Origin: Paraescarpia echinospica
Lineage: Eukaryota > Annelida > Polychaeta > Sabellida > Siboglinidae
DNA length: 64,000 nucleotides
Assembly (NCBI GenBank): GCA_020002185.1
Contig: CM034541.1
Location: 26,082,902 to 26,146,901, forward strand
Direction of reading: 5' to 3'
In this document: piece after piece, positions 22,295-35,164 of the stretch
Layout of the letters: each line of letters begins with the position of its first letter
Numbering within the stretch: the stretch's first letter is position 1
Made by a program: the position numbers and the translations under genes
The notes under the pieces: model-generated
Seen by the model: the letters and a program-made list of their open reading frames with translations, nothing else
Database searches by the model: none
What the model was told of the DNA's origin: nothing

Positions 22295-25200
22295 GTTCGC
22301 TCTAATTACCATTCATCGCCCATTTAAATTATACGTTCACAGTGCTATATCACTAGAAATATGTAAACTGTTTAAGCGAGGTTGTATGTTCCGTTATTAG
22401 TAAGGGTAGTAGTTATTAAGATGAAGTTCGCTGAATCAGTTATCTTAAATTTGGAAACGTCGCGAACACACTGAACTTCAAAATACATAGCTGTTTACTA
22501 TCCCGGCTTCTGAAATATTACCAGATCAGTGTGTTTAGGAGCTGAACGTTTTGTTTACAATTTGATCACTACGCGGCTGAACTGTTCAAATTGCAAACAC
22601 TGTAGCTTTTTAAACGCAATTTGGCGGGTAGTATACCTTAACCAATGAGGTACCTTTTAGTCCAACTTGCCAGAGAAATATGCGTCCGAATTGATTACAC
22701 ATACAGAACGATTTTAAACAATTCCTAAAATGTGATGTCACAGATCACATCATGTGTTTGTTCCGTGACATGTTTGGTTGTCAACTGTTAAAGCGCGTCC
22801 CATTGATATTTGATATGTTCCCAGGTATCCCAACGCAATTTACTACGGCTTCGCAAACGGTGATATCTTGTTCGATAACGGGTTGCTGCGGACACTGAAA
22901 GGACTCTGGCGGAAGTCCGAGAGGCTGGCGAATGATCACGTGATCGTCGGGCGGCGAATCAACATGAAGGTAGATACGATGCAGGGGCCAATGCACAAAT
23001 GGTAGAGATATGTTCATATATTTCATAGCGCAGAATCCTGTTCTTTGGACTGCTGAAAGCGCTTTACACTTCACCCTCTGGCAAACATGTTAAATCGAAC
23101 AACCTATCGACTTCTCTGGGAGCCTTCAGCAACGTTGCAGTTGCTGCTGTAGTCCATGCACTGCTGTGGTCGTCCACACACTGCATTAGTATTCGACGTA
23201 GGCTACATAATATTAGGTTGTCGTCCATGTTGGTCCTTACTGTTGTGATCGTTCACATACTGCCTTAGTATTCGACGTAGGCTACATCATATTATGTTGT
23301 CGTCCATGTTGGTCCTTACTGCTGTGGTCGTCCACACACTGCCTTAGTATTCGACGTAGGCTACATAATATTATGTTGTCGTCCGTGTTGGTCCTTACTG
23401 CTGTGGTCGTCCACACACTGCCTTAATATTCGACGTAGGCTACATAATATTATGTTGTCGTCCATGTTGGTCCTTACTGTTGTGGTCGTCCACACACTGC
23501 CTTAGTATTCGAGGTAGGCTACATCATATTATGTTGTCGTCCGTGTTGGTCCTTACTGCTGTGGTCGTCCACACACTGCCTTAATATTCGACGTAGGCTA
23601 CATAATATTATGTTGTCGTCCATGTTGGTCCTTACTGCTGTGGTCGTCCACACACTGCCTTAGTATTCGACGTAGGCTACATAATATTATGTTGTCGTCC
23701 ATGTTGGTCCTTACTGCTGTGGTCGTCCACACACTGCCTTAGTATTCGACGTAGGCTACATAATATTATGTTGTCGTCCATGTTGGTCCTTACTGCTGTG
23801 GTCGTCCACACACTGCCTTAGTATTCGACGTAGGCTACATAATATTATGTTGTCGTCCATGTTGGTCCTTACTGTTGTGGTCGTCCACACACTGCCTTAG
23901 TATTCGAGGTAGGCTACATCATATTATGTTGTCGTCCATGTTGGTCCTTACTGTTGTGGTCGTCCACACACTGCCTTAGTATTCGACGTAGGCTACATAA
24001 TATTATGTTGTCGTCCATGTTGGTCCTTACTGCTGTGGTCGTCCACACACTGCCTTAGTATTCGACGTAGGCTACATAATATTATGTTGTCGTCCATGTT
24101 GGTCCTTACTGTTGTGGTCGTCCACACACTGCCTTAGTATTCGACGTAGACAACATAATATTATGTTGTCGTCCATGTTGGTCCTTACTGCTGTGGTTGT
24201 CCACACACTGCCTTAGTATTCAACGTACGCTACGTAATATTATGTTGTCGTCAATGTTGGTCCTTACTGCTGTGGTCGTCCACACACTGTCTTAGTATTC
24301 GACGTAGGCTACATAATATTAGGTTGTCGTCCGTGTTGGTCCTTACTGCTGTGGTCGTCCACTCACTACCTTAGTATTCGACGTAGGCTACATCATATTA
24401 TATTATTGTCCATGTTGGTCCTTATTGCTGTAGTCGTCCACACACTGCTTTAGTATTCGACGTAGACAACATAATATTATGTTGGCCCTTACTGCTGTGG
24501 TCGTCTACGGTCTGCTGTTTATCACGTTTATGTTACCAGAGTCACCTGGGAAATTACACATTTCTACGTCACGTCCACAAACATTCAGTCATATGCATTT
24601 AGGTTATGTGCAAATTCCCCGTATCACCCAAATCGACCAATAGCCAACTAACTATTAAGGCCTCAATGTTTCTCTTGCAACAGTTGGACACGAGCTCGTG
24701 GCGCCCCCTGTACAAACCGGCCGACATCGAGGCTAAGGTGGCACACGAAGGCGGCAAGCTATTCATTCCTGATGCTGAGGACTATTTCTTCTTCCGCGGC
24801 GAATATCCGTGGTACAAAATACCGGATGTCGTGATGGGCCGGCCTGGCTACGACAACTTTATTGTCTTTACTGCTATCGAAAGCAATGTGACCGTGATCG
24901 ATGTGACAAAAACAATGCTGGCGTTCCACCAGACTGGTCTTGATGGAGAGTTTGCCGGCACTCAGGTACTGGGGAGTTCCTATGATGGACGGTATCCGTG
25001 TAACTGGGAAGGTTTCACTTTTTTCACTTTCAAATTACAAATCATGATTGTGAATATTAGCGTATGTACGCACAATTGCACAAGATCTTCTCAAGCATCA
25101 TTGGGGGTCACATCCGACTGATTTAGCAGTCATTGTTAAAGTTTATTACGTTACTATTTGATATAACCAACATCGCTAAACGAATTACACAATCATAAAT

Positions 25201-26218
25201 TTATATATTTTATAATGTATATATTCGTGTTGTCGTAGATATAATTCCTCAATAGGTGTTATTGGTTTTACAGACACGATCATATGGGAATCAAAACTAG
25301 CCTTTCGGGGCATATGCTTATAAATAAAGGTCAATAACAACTAATCATTTGCAACTAAAATAAATAATATCATGCCGGTAGTTAACTAGAAAACATTGTT
25401 GAACACACATAATCGAAACTGCAAGGACAGCGTCAATGCGATAGTTAACAGGGCCTATTACCAGTTCTTCGGTCGCTGAACAGGTAGACTAGCTGATATC
25501 GCTCAGTAACACATGCCACCTATTAGTAGAACAAAGCTGATTATGCCATTTTTACTGGAGTAAGTTGTTTTTATGTATATTGTGACATGTTTATATCAGT
25601 CACCCACACAGCAGAAACAGTAGAGCGGGATGTTGGGGTGCGCCCTTGTAGGCTATCACTGTAACCATTTCCCAGCGCAGCGGCCATTTTATTTATTGTA
25701 CGGAAACGGTTGTCTAGAAGAAAAATATCAACACATGTTACACAGTATTTATTACTATAATTTGTACGTAAAAAGTATAATAATAATGCAATTAAAAACT
25801 CCTATCTGGCAGCCATACCTAACCTCAAATAAACGAAGTACCATTAATTCGAGTTTATCTTCTGTAGAATATCGACCGTTCCTACAACAGTCTCCTCATC
25901 GGCAAATTCGACACGTGGAAAGGCATGATCGTGAGCGCCCAATACCAGACGCACTTCGACGTGGCTGGCGACTTGAGTGTCGAACAGGTAGTGCCCATAT
26001 GGAAGTTGACATGGCAACGGAAGGAGCTGGAAGAGAGGAACAGAAAGAAACAGCTTCACCGTCACATCAAGAACGCTGTGCCTATTAAAATAAATACTTC
26101 ACGTCAGGGACCTTCAAATTCCAGTGACAACTTCAAACACCGGGACACCGTCAAATACCGGAACACCGTCAAACACCGGGACACCTTCAAACACAGGGAC
26201 ACCGCCGCAGTGTCATAG
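21819..26218 (+). CDS. Type II membrane glycosyltransferase-like protein (4 exons)
   Basis: Spliced gene, exons 21819-22294, 22825-22969, 24684-24965 and 25868-26218. Lengths 476+145+282+351 give 417 residues and all phases agree. Seen: a cytosolic N-terminus, one membrane segment at about residues 21-40, two N-glycosylation sites near 51 and 61, then a lumenal domain. Family-like motifs are VVFTTFKDTADR with NWRELMPLLQPVLFT, YYGFANGDILFDNGL, AEDYFFFRG, GRPGYDNF and HQTGLDGEFAG. They match a family of invertebrate nucleotide-diphospho-sugar-transferase-like proteins that I know only as uncharacterised. Inference: a Golgi glycosyltransferase; donor and acceptor unknown. A canonical DxD is not evident; NGD in exon 2 may take that place. 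The start is supported by the strong Kozak context CGCCACCATGC. The C-terminus has four copies of a six-residue KHRDTV-like repeat. AATAAA lies at 26244-26249. Confidence 0.8.
22825..22969 (+). CDS. Exon 2 of glycosyltransferase-like gene
   Basis: Acceptor TTCCCAG, donor GTAGAT. 145 bases; one base completes the split Arg codon. Encodes YPNAIYYGFANGDILFDNGL and NDHVIVGRRINMK. Confidence 0.85.
23018..23143 (-). mobile_element. SINE fragment (copy C) in intron 2
   Basis: Matches the 3' half of SINE A: CATAGCGCAGAATCCTG, GCTGAAAGCGCTTTACACTT and CTTCTCTGGGAGCCTTCAGC. The tRNA head is missing, and it is joined directly to the 79-bp minisatellite. Confidence 0.8.
23144..24520. repeat. 79-bp minisatellite, about 17 copies, in intron 2
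   Basis: Landmarks GTCGTCCACACACTGCCTTA, TTCGACGTAGGCTACATAAT and TGTTGTCGTCCATGTTGGTC recur every 79 bases. Copies differ at few positions, so the array is fairly homogeneous, with a more degenerate right end. Confidence 0.97.
24684..24965 (+). CDS. Exon 3 of glycosyltransferase-like gene
   Basis: Acceptor TTGCAACAG, donor GTACTG, phase 0 at both ends, 94 codons. Encodes the AEDYFFFRG, GRPGYDNFIV and HQTGLDGEFAG motifs. Confidence 0.85.
25868..26218 (+). CDS. Exon 4 (last) of glycosyltransferase-like gene
   Basis: Acceptor TTCTGTAG. Reads NIDRSYNSLLIGKFDTWKGM and continues through a basic region to a TAG at 26216-26218. The final part contains an 18-bp tandem repeat (26132-26204) encoding KHRDTV, KYRNTV, KHRDTF, KHRDTA. 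Confidence 0.8.
   Translation, partial: NIDRSYNSLLIGKFDTWKGMIVSAQYQTHFDVAGDLSVEQVVPIWKLTWQRKELEERNRKKQLHRHIKNAVPIKINTSRQGPSNSSDNFKHRDTVKYRNTVKHRDTFKHRDTAAVS
26132..26204 (+). repeat. 18-bp coding tandem repeat
   Basis: Four copies of an 18-base unit (TCAAACACCGGGACACCG-like) in frame within the last exon. Confidence 0.9.
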
Positions 26219-26243
26219 ACCATCGGTGTGTACAAAAGGACAC

Positions 26244-26249
26244 AATAAA
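26244..26249 (+). terminator. Polyadenylation signal AATAAA
   Basis: Canonical hexamer 26 bases after the glycosyltransferase-like stop codon. Confidence 0.6.
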
Positions 26250-29200
26250 AACAAGAGTGGTGATGTTCACATTGTTTAAACGCGCAGTTCTGTGATGCGA
26301 AGATGGATTAATGCCGCTTAGATGAGACGGCAGTTAGTTGGATATATGTATTCTGCTGTTGGCGGTACACGATCAGTTGTAATACGGGTGTGGTTTGATG
26401 GCGTCTGTCGGGCCTGTCGGAGACGTTTTCCCTTCGGTCATGCCTACAGGCTCTGCATCGACCAATCATGCCGTGTTTTATTACTATTTATTATAAGTAT
26501 TGACGCTGAAGGGGTAGAATTTCAAAAGATGTACCAGTGCAAAAATTGGGTGTCTTCACAGGTTGAAACGCTCTTAAACGCATACCATCACATTTTTGTT
26601 CAGAATTAATAGTTATGTGAATATATATCTACAACTCGAGTATGGGTTTATATAATTATCTATGTATGTGGGCTATAATTTAAGATTTATAAACCCTACA
26701 TCACAACCACGTAGCCAAAAAATCAATGTCCAGAGCATCATTTTCAAAATGGCAGTGAAGTTTAAAAATTTACCTGTGACCAAAATATTAGTTTCAGCTG
26801 ATCCTATCCATAGAACAAACATTTGACAATAATGTCAGAGCAAATGATGGTATTACTGGCAATATGCTTTATGAAGTGCAAGCTTATACAATGTCTCGAA
26901 AACACTGTTTACTACGACATCCAACTTTGCAGCAGTTAGCTACAAAGAAGGAATGTGGTAATACAAGTATACGAGTACTTAATGTGTTTACCGATAAACA
27001 TAGATCCGAAAACCAGCACACTTTTCATGTTTTAGAGATGTTTACTACGACATTCATTTTCTCAAAAGCTGTTGATTCCAGAGCTTATAGAAAACATGAC
27101 GCAGATAGAACATCACAATAGTGTCACAACAATGCAAGTACATCTATGACATTATTGTAATTCTGGCCACAACGTCCTGGAGAGGTCAAATGTGTTTACT
27201 ACGACATCCTGTCAAAATGTTTACTACGACTTTCGCCTGTAATAAAACGTTGTAATTCACTTTGTTCAGTTGTCACTTTTACTTATTTACATTCGTGTAT
27301 CCAAACTTATGACGTTGGGCAATCAACAAGAATAGTTGGCTGTTGTTTACATTATCTTTTCCCATAAATGTTATGGTGACAGTATGCATTTTGTCAATGC
27401 TGAGGCTTGTAGAGTTAACTTGGGACTACATTGAGTTAGTAAAACGTACTGATTGTTGAGAGAACATGTTACTGCTCAAACGTTAGTCCACATAATCGAC
27501 ATTGGCAGGGCATTGTCTGTACACATGCACGTTAAATCTCAGCTAAAATGTCGATGTCGTAGTAAACTTAATATGTTATATTACATGTAATACTACACGG
27601 AAATAAGATGTTGTGTCAGGGCAATGTGTCAAGTTATGTTTTTAATTACATTTACGTGTACGCAAAACATGCCAATAATATTGCTGGCTGGATGATGATA
27701 ATGAATATATGTATAACAAATGTCATTGCAGACACGCCGTGTGGGTAGACACAATGCTGTAAACCGCAAGAAATGACGTAAAAAGCAGATAACTGGTCAT
27801 AAAAAGAAGGAAGCGATACGTGTTAATCAGTAGTATGTACGTCAGCACAAAAACGTCTTGACGAAAGTGATAAGGCTCGGATGAAGGTCCGTGAATTAAT
27901 GGCACATCACTTTTTACATAGACTACGCCGAAAATTACAGTTTTAACTATGGCGAGGAAGTTCAAAGTGCATACTACAATAAAGAACAGATCACGCTTCA
28001 CGTAATCCTGATTGTTCATTATCGGCACGTGACAGCCCACTCAGTTATGTTGGGGTGAGTGCTGAGCACAGCCATGCAACAAGAACAACGTACACCTTTA
28101 TCTAATAGTGATATCGGAGATCAAACAGTTAGGTCAAAATGTCACATTGGTACACTATCTCACTGATTCCCTCACCAAGACGTTTCGGAACAAACACACT
28201 ATCAGCCTCACTGTTCATCACTAACTTTTTTTGACGTCGCCGTCAAATGGAAATATTTCGAGGCAGGCAGCTGAAAAGAACCCTGCGACGGAGTACCAAT
28301 GGAAACGCATGTTTGGCATTCATTTAAGTGGTGTCACACTGTTCACAGCCCAGAAACCTTCAGTTAGTGGGACTTGAATAAAACCAATTCAAAGATGACA
28401 TACTTGATGGTAACCGTGGATGAGGTGGCAGAGGCCCAGTGGGAAATGGAAACCTCCAATGTAATGTAAATTCCTGGCACCACACATCTACACAGGGTAA
28501 TGGCTGTAGGTGCGGGACAGGAATTCACATGAAAGACGTCTTGTCTCAAAGAATGTTGCTTCATAAACGGAAAGTTACGCCGGCCATGCTCTGGATAGGT
28601 GATGCATCCAACCATAACACTCCCCCCTCTAACCTCACGGAGTGAAACAAACCAATATGACGCTGTTCAGCAGCTCCTTGGGCAGGTGGACGACATCACA
28701 TCTGAAGAAGCAATCGATTGGTGACTTCGTGGAGGTTCTTTACGACAGAAGGCCGTATAGGGGTCAGGTGAAAAACATCGATAGCGAAGATAGAGAGTAT
28801 TGACCTCTTTCATATGCAGAGGGATAGATAAAATACACTTCTTCAAATCTGATGACATTTAGGGTTGAAGAAGAAAACATCTGTATGAAATTACCAAAAC
28901 CTAAGACGGGTCGATCTGGTCGTGTTTATCTTATCAGCGAAACGGGTAAAAAGCTTCAAGATTTCCTACAGGAGCCCATGTAATGACGCCATGGTACTGA
29001 ACAAATAACGATGGTTGTTAGACATATGCATGTTGGAGATATCCTAATGTACAAAATCTCAGTTTTGAAGAGGACGTAACATGTGTTAATTAAGACTACG
29101 TGGGTTTGTCAAATAACGATGTTTATTGCAGCATTTGCATGTTTTATTTTCATTTCATAATATCAGCGTTACGCTTATATCAGAATACGACCTATGAGTG

Positions 29201-29428
29201 TGCAGGTGTCACACTGTTGAAATGGGACATGATTGTGTCATGATTGATCTTATCCTTCGTGCACAGTGGTCCGTCCTGGAAAATTGTTTGCTAGAACATC
29301 CAGTACTATTTGGCATGTGTTATGTAGGTCATAAATAATCCTAATTGAAAATTATTGACAATACACTAATAGCCCAGCTGTACAACTAATCCTATGTGAA
29401 GAACTAGTTTATTATGATGATATATCAT
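26250..29428. other. Intergenic, with solitary copies of the 21-bp satellite seed motif
   Basis: No gene supported; open frames at 27723-28040 (minus), 28364-28615 (minus) and 28439-28645 (plus) show no known domain. The motif TTTACTACGACATYC or a close variant occurs at about 26908, 27041, 27194 and 27219 on plus and at about 27553 on minus. This is the same sequence that forms the unit of the satellite starting at about 29430. Confidence 0.6.
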
Positions 29429-29429
29429 G

Positions 29430-32400
29430 TGTTTATTACGACATCCACTGTGGTTGCTGCGACATCCACTGTGGTTACAACGACATCCACTGTGGTAACT
29501 ACGACATCCACTGTGGTTACAACGACATCCACTGTGGTTACAACGACATCCACTGTGGTTACTACGACATCCACTGTGGTTACTACAACATCCACTGTGG
29601 TTACTACGACATCCACTATGTTTATTACGACATCCACTGTGGTTGCTGTGACATCCACTGTGGTTACAACGACATCCACTGTGGTTGCTGCGACATCCAC
29701 TGTGGTTGTAACGACATCCGCAGTGTTTACTACGACATCCACTGTGGTTATTACGACATCCACTGTGGTTGCTACGACATCCACTGTGGTTACTATGACA
29801 TCCACTGTGGTTGCTACGACATCCACTGTGGTTACTACGACATCCACTGTGGTTGCTGCGACATCCATTGTGGTTACAACGATATCCATTGTGGTTACTA
29901 CGACATCCACTGTGGTTGCTGCGACATCTACTGTAGTTGCTGCGACATCCACTGTGGTTGCTGCGACATCCAATGTGGTTACAACGACATCCACTCTGGT
30001 TACAACGACATCCACTGTGGTTACTGCGACATTCACTGTGGTTACAACGACATTCACTGTGTTTACAACGACATCCACTGTGGTTGCTGCGACATCCACT
30101 GTGTTTACTACGACACCCACTGTGTTTACTACGACATCCTCTGTGGTTTCTGTGACATCCACTGTGGTTACAACGACATCCACTGTGGTTACAACGACAC
30201 CCACTGTGGTTACTGCGACACCCACTGTGGTTACTACGACATCCACTGTGGTTGCTGCGACATCCACTGTGTTTACCACGACATCCACTGTGGTTACTAC
30301 GACATCCACTGTGGTTGCTGCCACATCCACTGTGGTTACTACGACATCCACTGTGGTTACTGCGACATCCACTGTGGTTATTACGACATCCACTGTGGTT
30401 ACTACGACATCCTCTGTGGTTTCTGCGACATCCACTGTGGTTACAACAACATCCACTGTGGTTACAACGACATCCACTCTGGTTACAACGACATCCACTG
30501 TGGTTACTGCGACATTCACTGTGGTTACAACGACATTCACTGTGTTTACAACGACATCCACTGTGGTTGCTGCGACATCCACTGTGTTTACTACGACACC
30601 CACTGTGTTTACTACGACATCCACTGTGGTTAATACGACATCCACTATGGTTACAACGACATCCACTCTGGTTACAACGACATCCACTGTGGTTACTGCG
30701 ACATTCACTGTGGTTACAACGACATTCACTGTGTTTACAACGACATCCACTGTGGTTGCTGCGACATCCACTGTGTTTACTACGACACCCACTGTGTTTA
30801 CTACGACATCCTCTGTGGTTTCTGTGACATCCACTGTGGTTACAACGACATCCACTGTGGTTACAACGACACCCACTGTGGTTACTGCGACACCCACTGT
30901 GGTTACTACGACATCCACTGTGGTTGCTGCGACATCCACTGTGTTTACCACGACATCCACTGTGGTTACTACGACATCCACTGTGGTTGCTGCCACATCC
31001 ACTGTGGTTACTACGACATCCACTGTGGTTACTGCGACATCCACTGTGGTTATTACGACATCCACTGTGGTTACTACGACATCCTCTGTGGTTTCTGCGA
31101 CATCCACTGTGGTTACAACAACATCCACTGTGGTTACAACGACATCCACTGTGGTTACAACGACATCCACTGTGGTTACTGCGACATTCACTGTGGTTAC
31201 AACGACATTCACTGTGTTTACAACGACATCCACTGTGGTTGCTGCGACATCCACTGTGTTTACTACGACACCCACTGTGTTTACTACGACATCCACTGTG
31301 GTTAATACGACATCCACTATGGTTACTACGACAACCACTGTGGTACTACGACAACCACTGTGGTTACTACGACAACCACTGTGGTTACTACAACATCCTC
31401 TGTGGTTACTACGACATCCACTGTGGTTACTACGACATCCACTATGGTTATTACGACATCCACTGTTTTTGCTGCGACATCCACTGTGGTTACTACGACA
31501 TCCACTGAGGTTTCTACGACATCCACAGTGGTTACAACGATATCCACTGTGTTTACTACGACATCCACTGTGGTTACTACGAAATCCCCTGTGGTTACTA
31601 CGACATCCATTGTGGTTACTACGACATCCACTGTGGTTACTACGACATCCACTGTGGTTACTGCGACATCCACTGTGGTTACTGCGACATCCACTGTGGT
31701 TACTACGACATCCTCTGTGGTTTCTGTGACATCCACTGTGGTTACAACGACATCCACTGTGGTTACACTGTGGTTACAACGACATACACTGTGGTTACTG
31801 CGACATCCACTGTGGTTAATACGACATCCACTGTGGTTGCTGCGACATCCACTGTGTTTACTACGACATCCACTGTGGTTGCTGCGACATCCACTGTGGT
31901 TACTACGACATCCACTGTGGTTACTGCGACATCCACTGTGGTTATTACGACATCCACTGTGGTTACTACGACATCCTCTGTGGTTTCTGCGACATCCACT
32001 GTGGTTACTACGACATCCACTGAGGTTTCTACGACATCCACTGTGGTTACAACGATATCCACTGTGTTTACTACGACATCCACTGTGGTTACTACGAAAT
32101 CCCCTGTGGTTACTACGACATCCATTGTGGTTACTACGACATCCACTGTGGTTACTACGACATCCACTGTGGTTAAAACGACATCGACTGTGGTTACTAC
32201 GACATCCACTGTGGTTACTGCGACATCCACTGTGGTTACTGCGACATCCACTGTGGTTACTACGACATCCTCTGTGGTTTCTGTGACATCCACTGTGGTT
32301 ACAACGACATCCACTGTGGCTACAACGACATACACTGTGGTTACTGCGACATCCACTGTGGTTAATACGACATCCACGGTGGTTGCTGCGACATCCACTG

Positions 32401-34080
32401 TGTTTACTACGACATCCACTGTGGTTGCTGCGACATCCACTGTGGTTACTACGACATCCACTGTGGTTACTGCGACATCCACTGTGGTTATTACGACATC
32501 CACTGTGGTTACTACGACATCCTCTGTGGTTTCTGCGACATCCACTGTGGTTACAACAACATCCACTGTGGTTAGAACGACATCCACTCTGGTTACAACG
32601 ACATCCACTGTGGTTACTGCGACATTCACTGTGGTTACAACGACAATCACTGTGTTTATAACGACATCCACTGTGGTTGCTGCGACATCCACTGTGTTTA
32701 CTACGACACCCACTGTGTTTACTACGACATCCACTGTGGTTAATACGACATCCACTATGGTTACTACGACATCCACTGTGGTTACTACGACAACCTCTGT
32801 GGTTACTACGACATCCACTGTGGTTACTACGACATCCGCTATGGTTACTACGACATCCACTGTTTTTGTTGCGACATCCACTGTGGTTACTACGACATCC
32901 ACTGTGGTTACTACGACATCCACTCTGGTTAAACGATATCCACTGTGTTTACTACGACATCCACTGTGGTTACTACGAAATCCCCTGTGGTTACTACGAC
33001 ATCCATTGTGGTTACTACGACATCCATTGTGGTTACAACGACATCCACTGTGGTTACTACGACATCCACTGTGGTTAAAACGACATCCACTGTGGTTACT
33101 ACGACATCCACTGTGGTTGCTGCGACATCCATTGTGGTTACTACGACATCCACTGTGGTTACAACGATATCCATTGTGGTTACTACGACATCCACTGTGG
33201 TTGCTGCGACATCTACTGTGGTTGCTGCGACATCCACTGTTGTTGCTGCGACATCCACTTTGGTTACAACGACATCAACTGTGGTTACTACGACACCCAC
33301 TGTGTTTACTACGACATCCACTGTGGTTACTACGACATCCACTGTGGTTACTACGACAACCAATGTGGGTACTACGACAACCACTGTGGTTATTGCGACA
33401 TCCACTGTGGTTACTACGACATCCACTGTGGTTACTGCGACATCCACTCTGGTTACTACGACATCCACTGTAGTTACTACGACATCCACTGTGGTTACTG
33501 CAACATCCACTGTGGTTTCAATGACATCCACTGTGGTTACAATGACATCCGCTGTGGTTGCTGCGACATCCACTGTGGTTAGAACGATATCCACTTGGTT
33601 GCTGCGACATCCACTGTGGTTACAACGATATACACTGTGGTTGCTACGACATCCACTGTGGTTACTACGACATCCACTGTGGTTACTGCGACATCCACTG
33701 TGGTTACTACGACATCCACTGTGGTTACTACGACATCCTCTGTGGTTTCTGCTACATCCACTGTGGTTACAACGACATCCACTGTAGTTACAACGACATC
33801 CACTGTGGTTACAACGACATCCACTGTGGTTACTGCGACATCCACTGTGGTTACTACGACATCCACTGTGGTTGCTGCGACATCCACTCTGTTTACTACG
33901 ACATCCACTGTGGTTACTACGGCATCCACTGTGGTTGCTGCGACATCCACTGTGGTTACTACGACATCCACTGTGGTTACTGCGACTTCCACTTTGGTTA
34001 CTGCGACATCCTCTGTGGTTACAACGACATCCACTGTGGTTACTGCGACATCCACTGTGGTTACTGCGACATCCACTGAT
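29430..34080. repeat. 21-bp satellite array, about 220 copies, with higher-order repeats
   Basis: Unit CATCCACTGTGGTTACTACGA with recurring variants (GTTGCTGCGA, GTTACAACGA, GTTACTGCGA, GTGTTTACTACGA). Since 21 is a multiple of three and the unit has no stop in most frames, very long open frames appear on both strands (771 codons plus, 637 codons minus; heptads TTSTVVT, LRHPLWL or YDIHCGY). Frame is lost several times by indels and stop-making substitutions (GGTTAATACGA, GGTTAAAACGA), so no single frame spans the array. Higher-order structure: a block at about 30252 repeats 672 bases later (32 units), and a block at about 31781 repeats 546 bases later (26 units). Confidence 0.95.
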
Positions 34081-35164
34081 GTACTATTCATGTAATCTAC
34101 AATCGAGAAGTTTGTGTCTGTATGCTCGGGTTGGTTGTGTCTCTAAACTGGAGAAGACTGTGTGTGTAGACGTAATATTTACATTATTGTAAAAGTAAGT
34201 TCAACATTTGCGATGATGCCATTACAAGTTACCTTTCCTTTTGCATTGATAACATAACAAATAGCAATAGTATGTAATAGCAACATACAATTTTATGTTC
34301 TTGGGTTACCGTAATAAACGTTTGCTTAAAAATTGTAAGATAAGATCAGATGTTTATATGTTGTATGAAAATTATCTTTCGACAAAGAGTGAACATGATG
34401 TCAAAGTGTTTACTACGACATCTATTAATAGGTCACGTAAAATGTAGTACCATGACCAGTGTATGAACAACACAAACATTGCATTCACTGTCTTCATATC
34501 GTGAACATACCTATGCATTAAAAAATGTGCATTCTTCTCAACTATACAAACGCAGAATGCTGATAAAATCGCATTAATATGACGACACATAGTTGGCTCC
34601 AGACATCACAAGACACTTGTATCATTATTTTTCTTGAAGGCCAATATGCACTCTGACATAAAAAACGTTATTTCAGTTGTCGGATGTCTATGTTGTATCC
34701 CTAAGTAGTCATTTTGTACCTAAATAGTTGGATGTTGTAGTAAACATGGGTATAAATGTCGAACAAAGTCATCCTGTTTCAACGGTCAACACATAAAAAC
34801 CGTAAAAGTTGTGTTGACAATATTTTAGGTCTAGATACCTCTTTGCTTCCCAGAAATCATAATAAAAATTCGAATTGAGGAACTTCGAAATTTATCCCCA
34901 AAATCATGCGTTGGTACATATTTTGAAATTTTAGCCCTGAAACGATAAAAATTGGCATAATGCTGATTTGGTAACAGCAGGAGTCATATAGATATTACTG
35001 ACGGCAAAATAGCTTTTCTGTCGGCACTCTGCCATCTGGCGGCAGTTGCTGGAACTGTGGTTGCGGGTCGCTCGCCGAACCGCTGAAGCCACACATACGA
35101 TTTTACATGCTAGCAATCGATGTGTGGCCTTCGGAGATATAAGCACAATGTCGTAAATATTACA
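34081..35164. other. Unrecognised sequence
   Basis: Contains further single copies of the satellite seed: GTGTTTACTACGACATCTA at about 34406 (plus) and a reverse-oriented GGATGTTGTAGTAAAC at about 34730. No gene recognised. Confidence 0.5.

Noticed and set aside
22295..22400. Continuation of the glycosyltransferase-like exon 1 to the stop at 22400
   Set aside because: Residues after 22294 lose the family pattern, and exon 2 joins in phase with family motifs.
23144..24520. Possible CRISPR-like array (regular 79-bp spacing)
   Set aside because: Whole units repeat with no unique spacers, and the sequence is animal; it is a minisatellite. The 37-, 42- and 23-bp arrays were rejected for the same reason.
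27723..28040. 105-residue hydrophobic minus-strand open frame
   Set aside because: Looks like a membrane protein by composition, but AT-rich sequence often gives such frames and no family was recognised.
29414..31729. 771-codon plus-strand and 637-codon minus-strand open frames, mucin-like TTSTVVT repeats
   Set aside because: They come from a 21-bp satellite without stops in most frames. The frame is lost repeatedly by indels and no start, signal peptide or flanking exon supports a gene.
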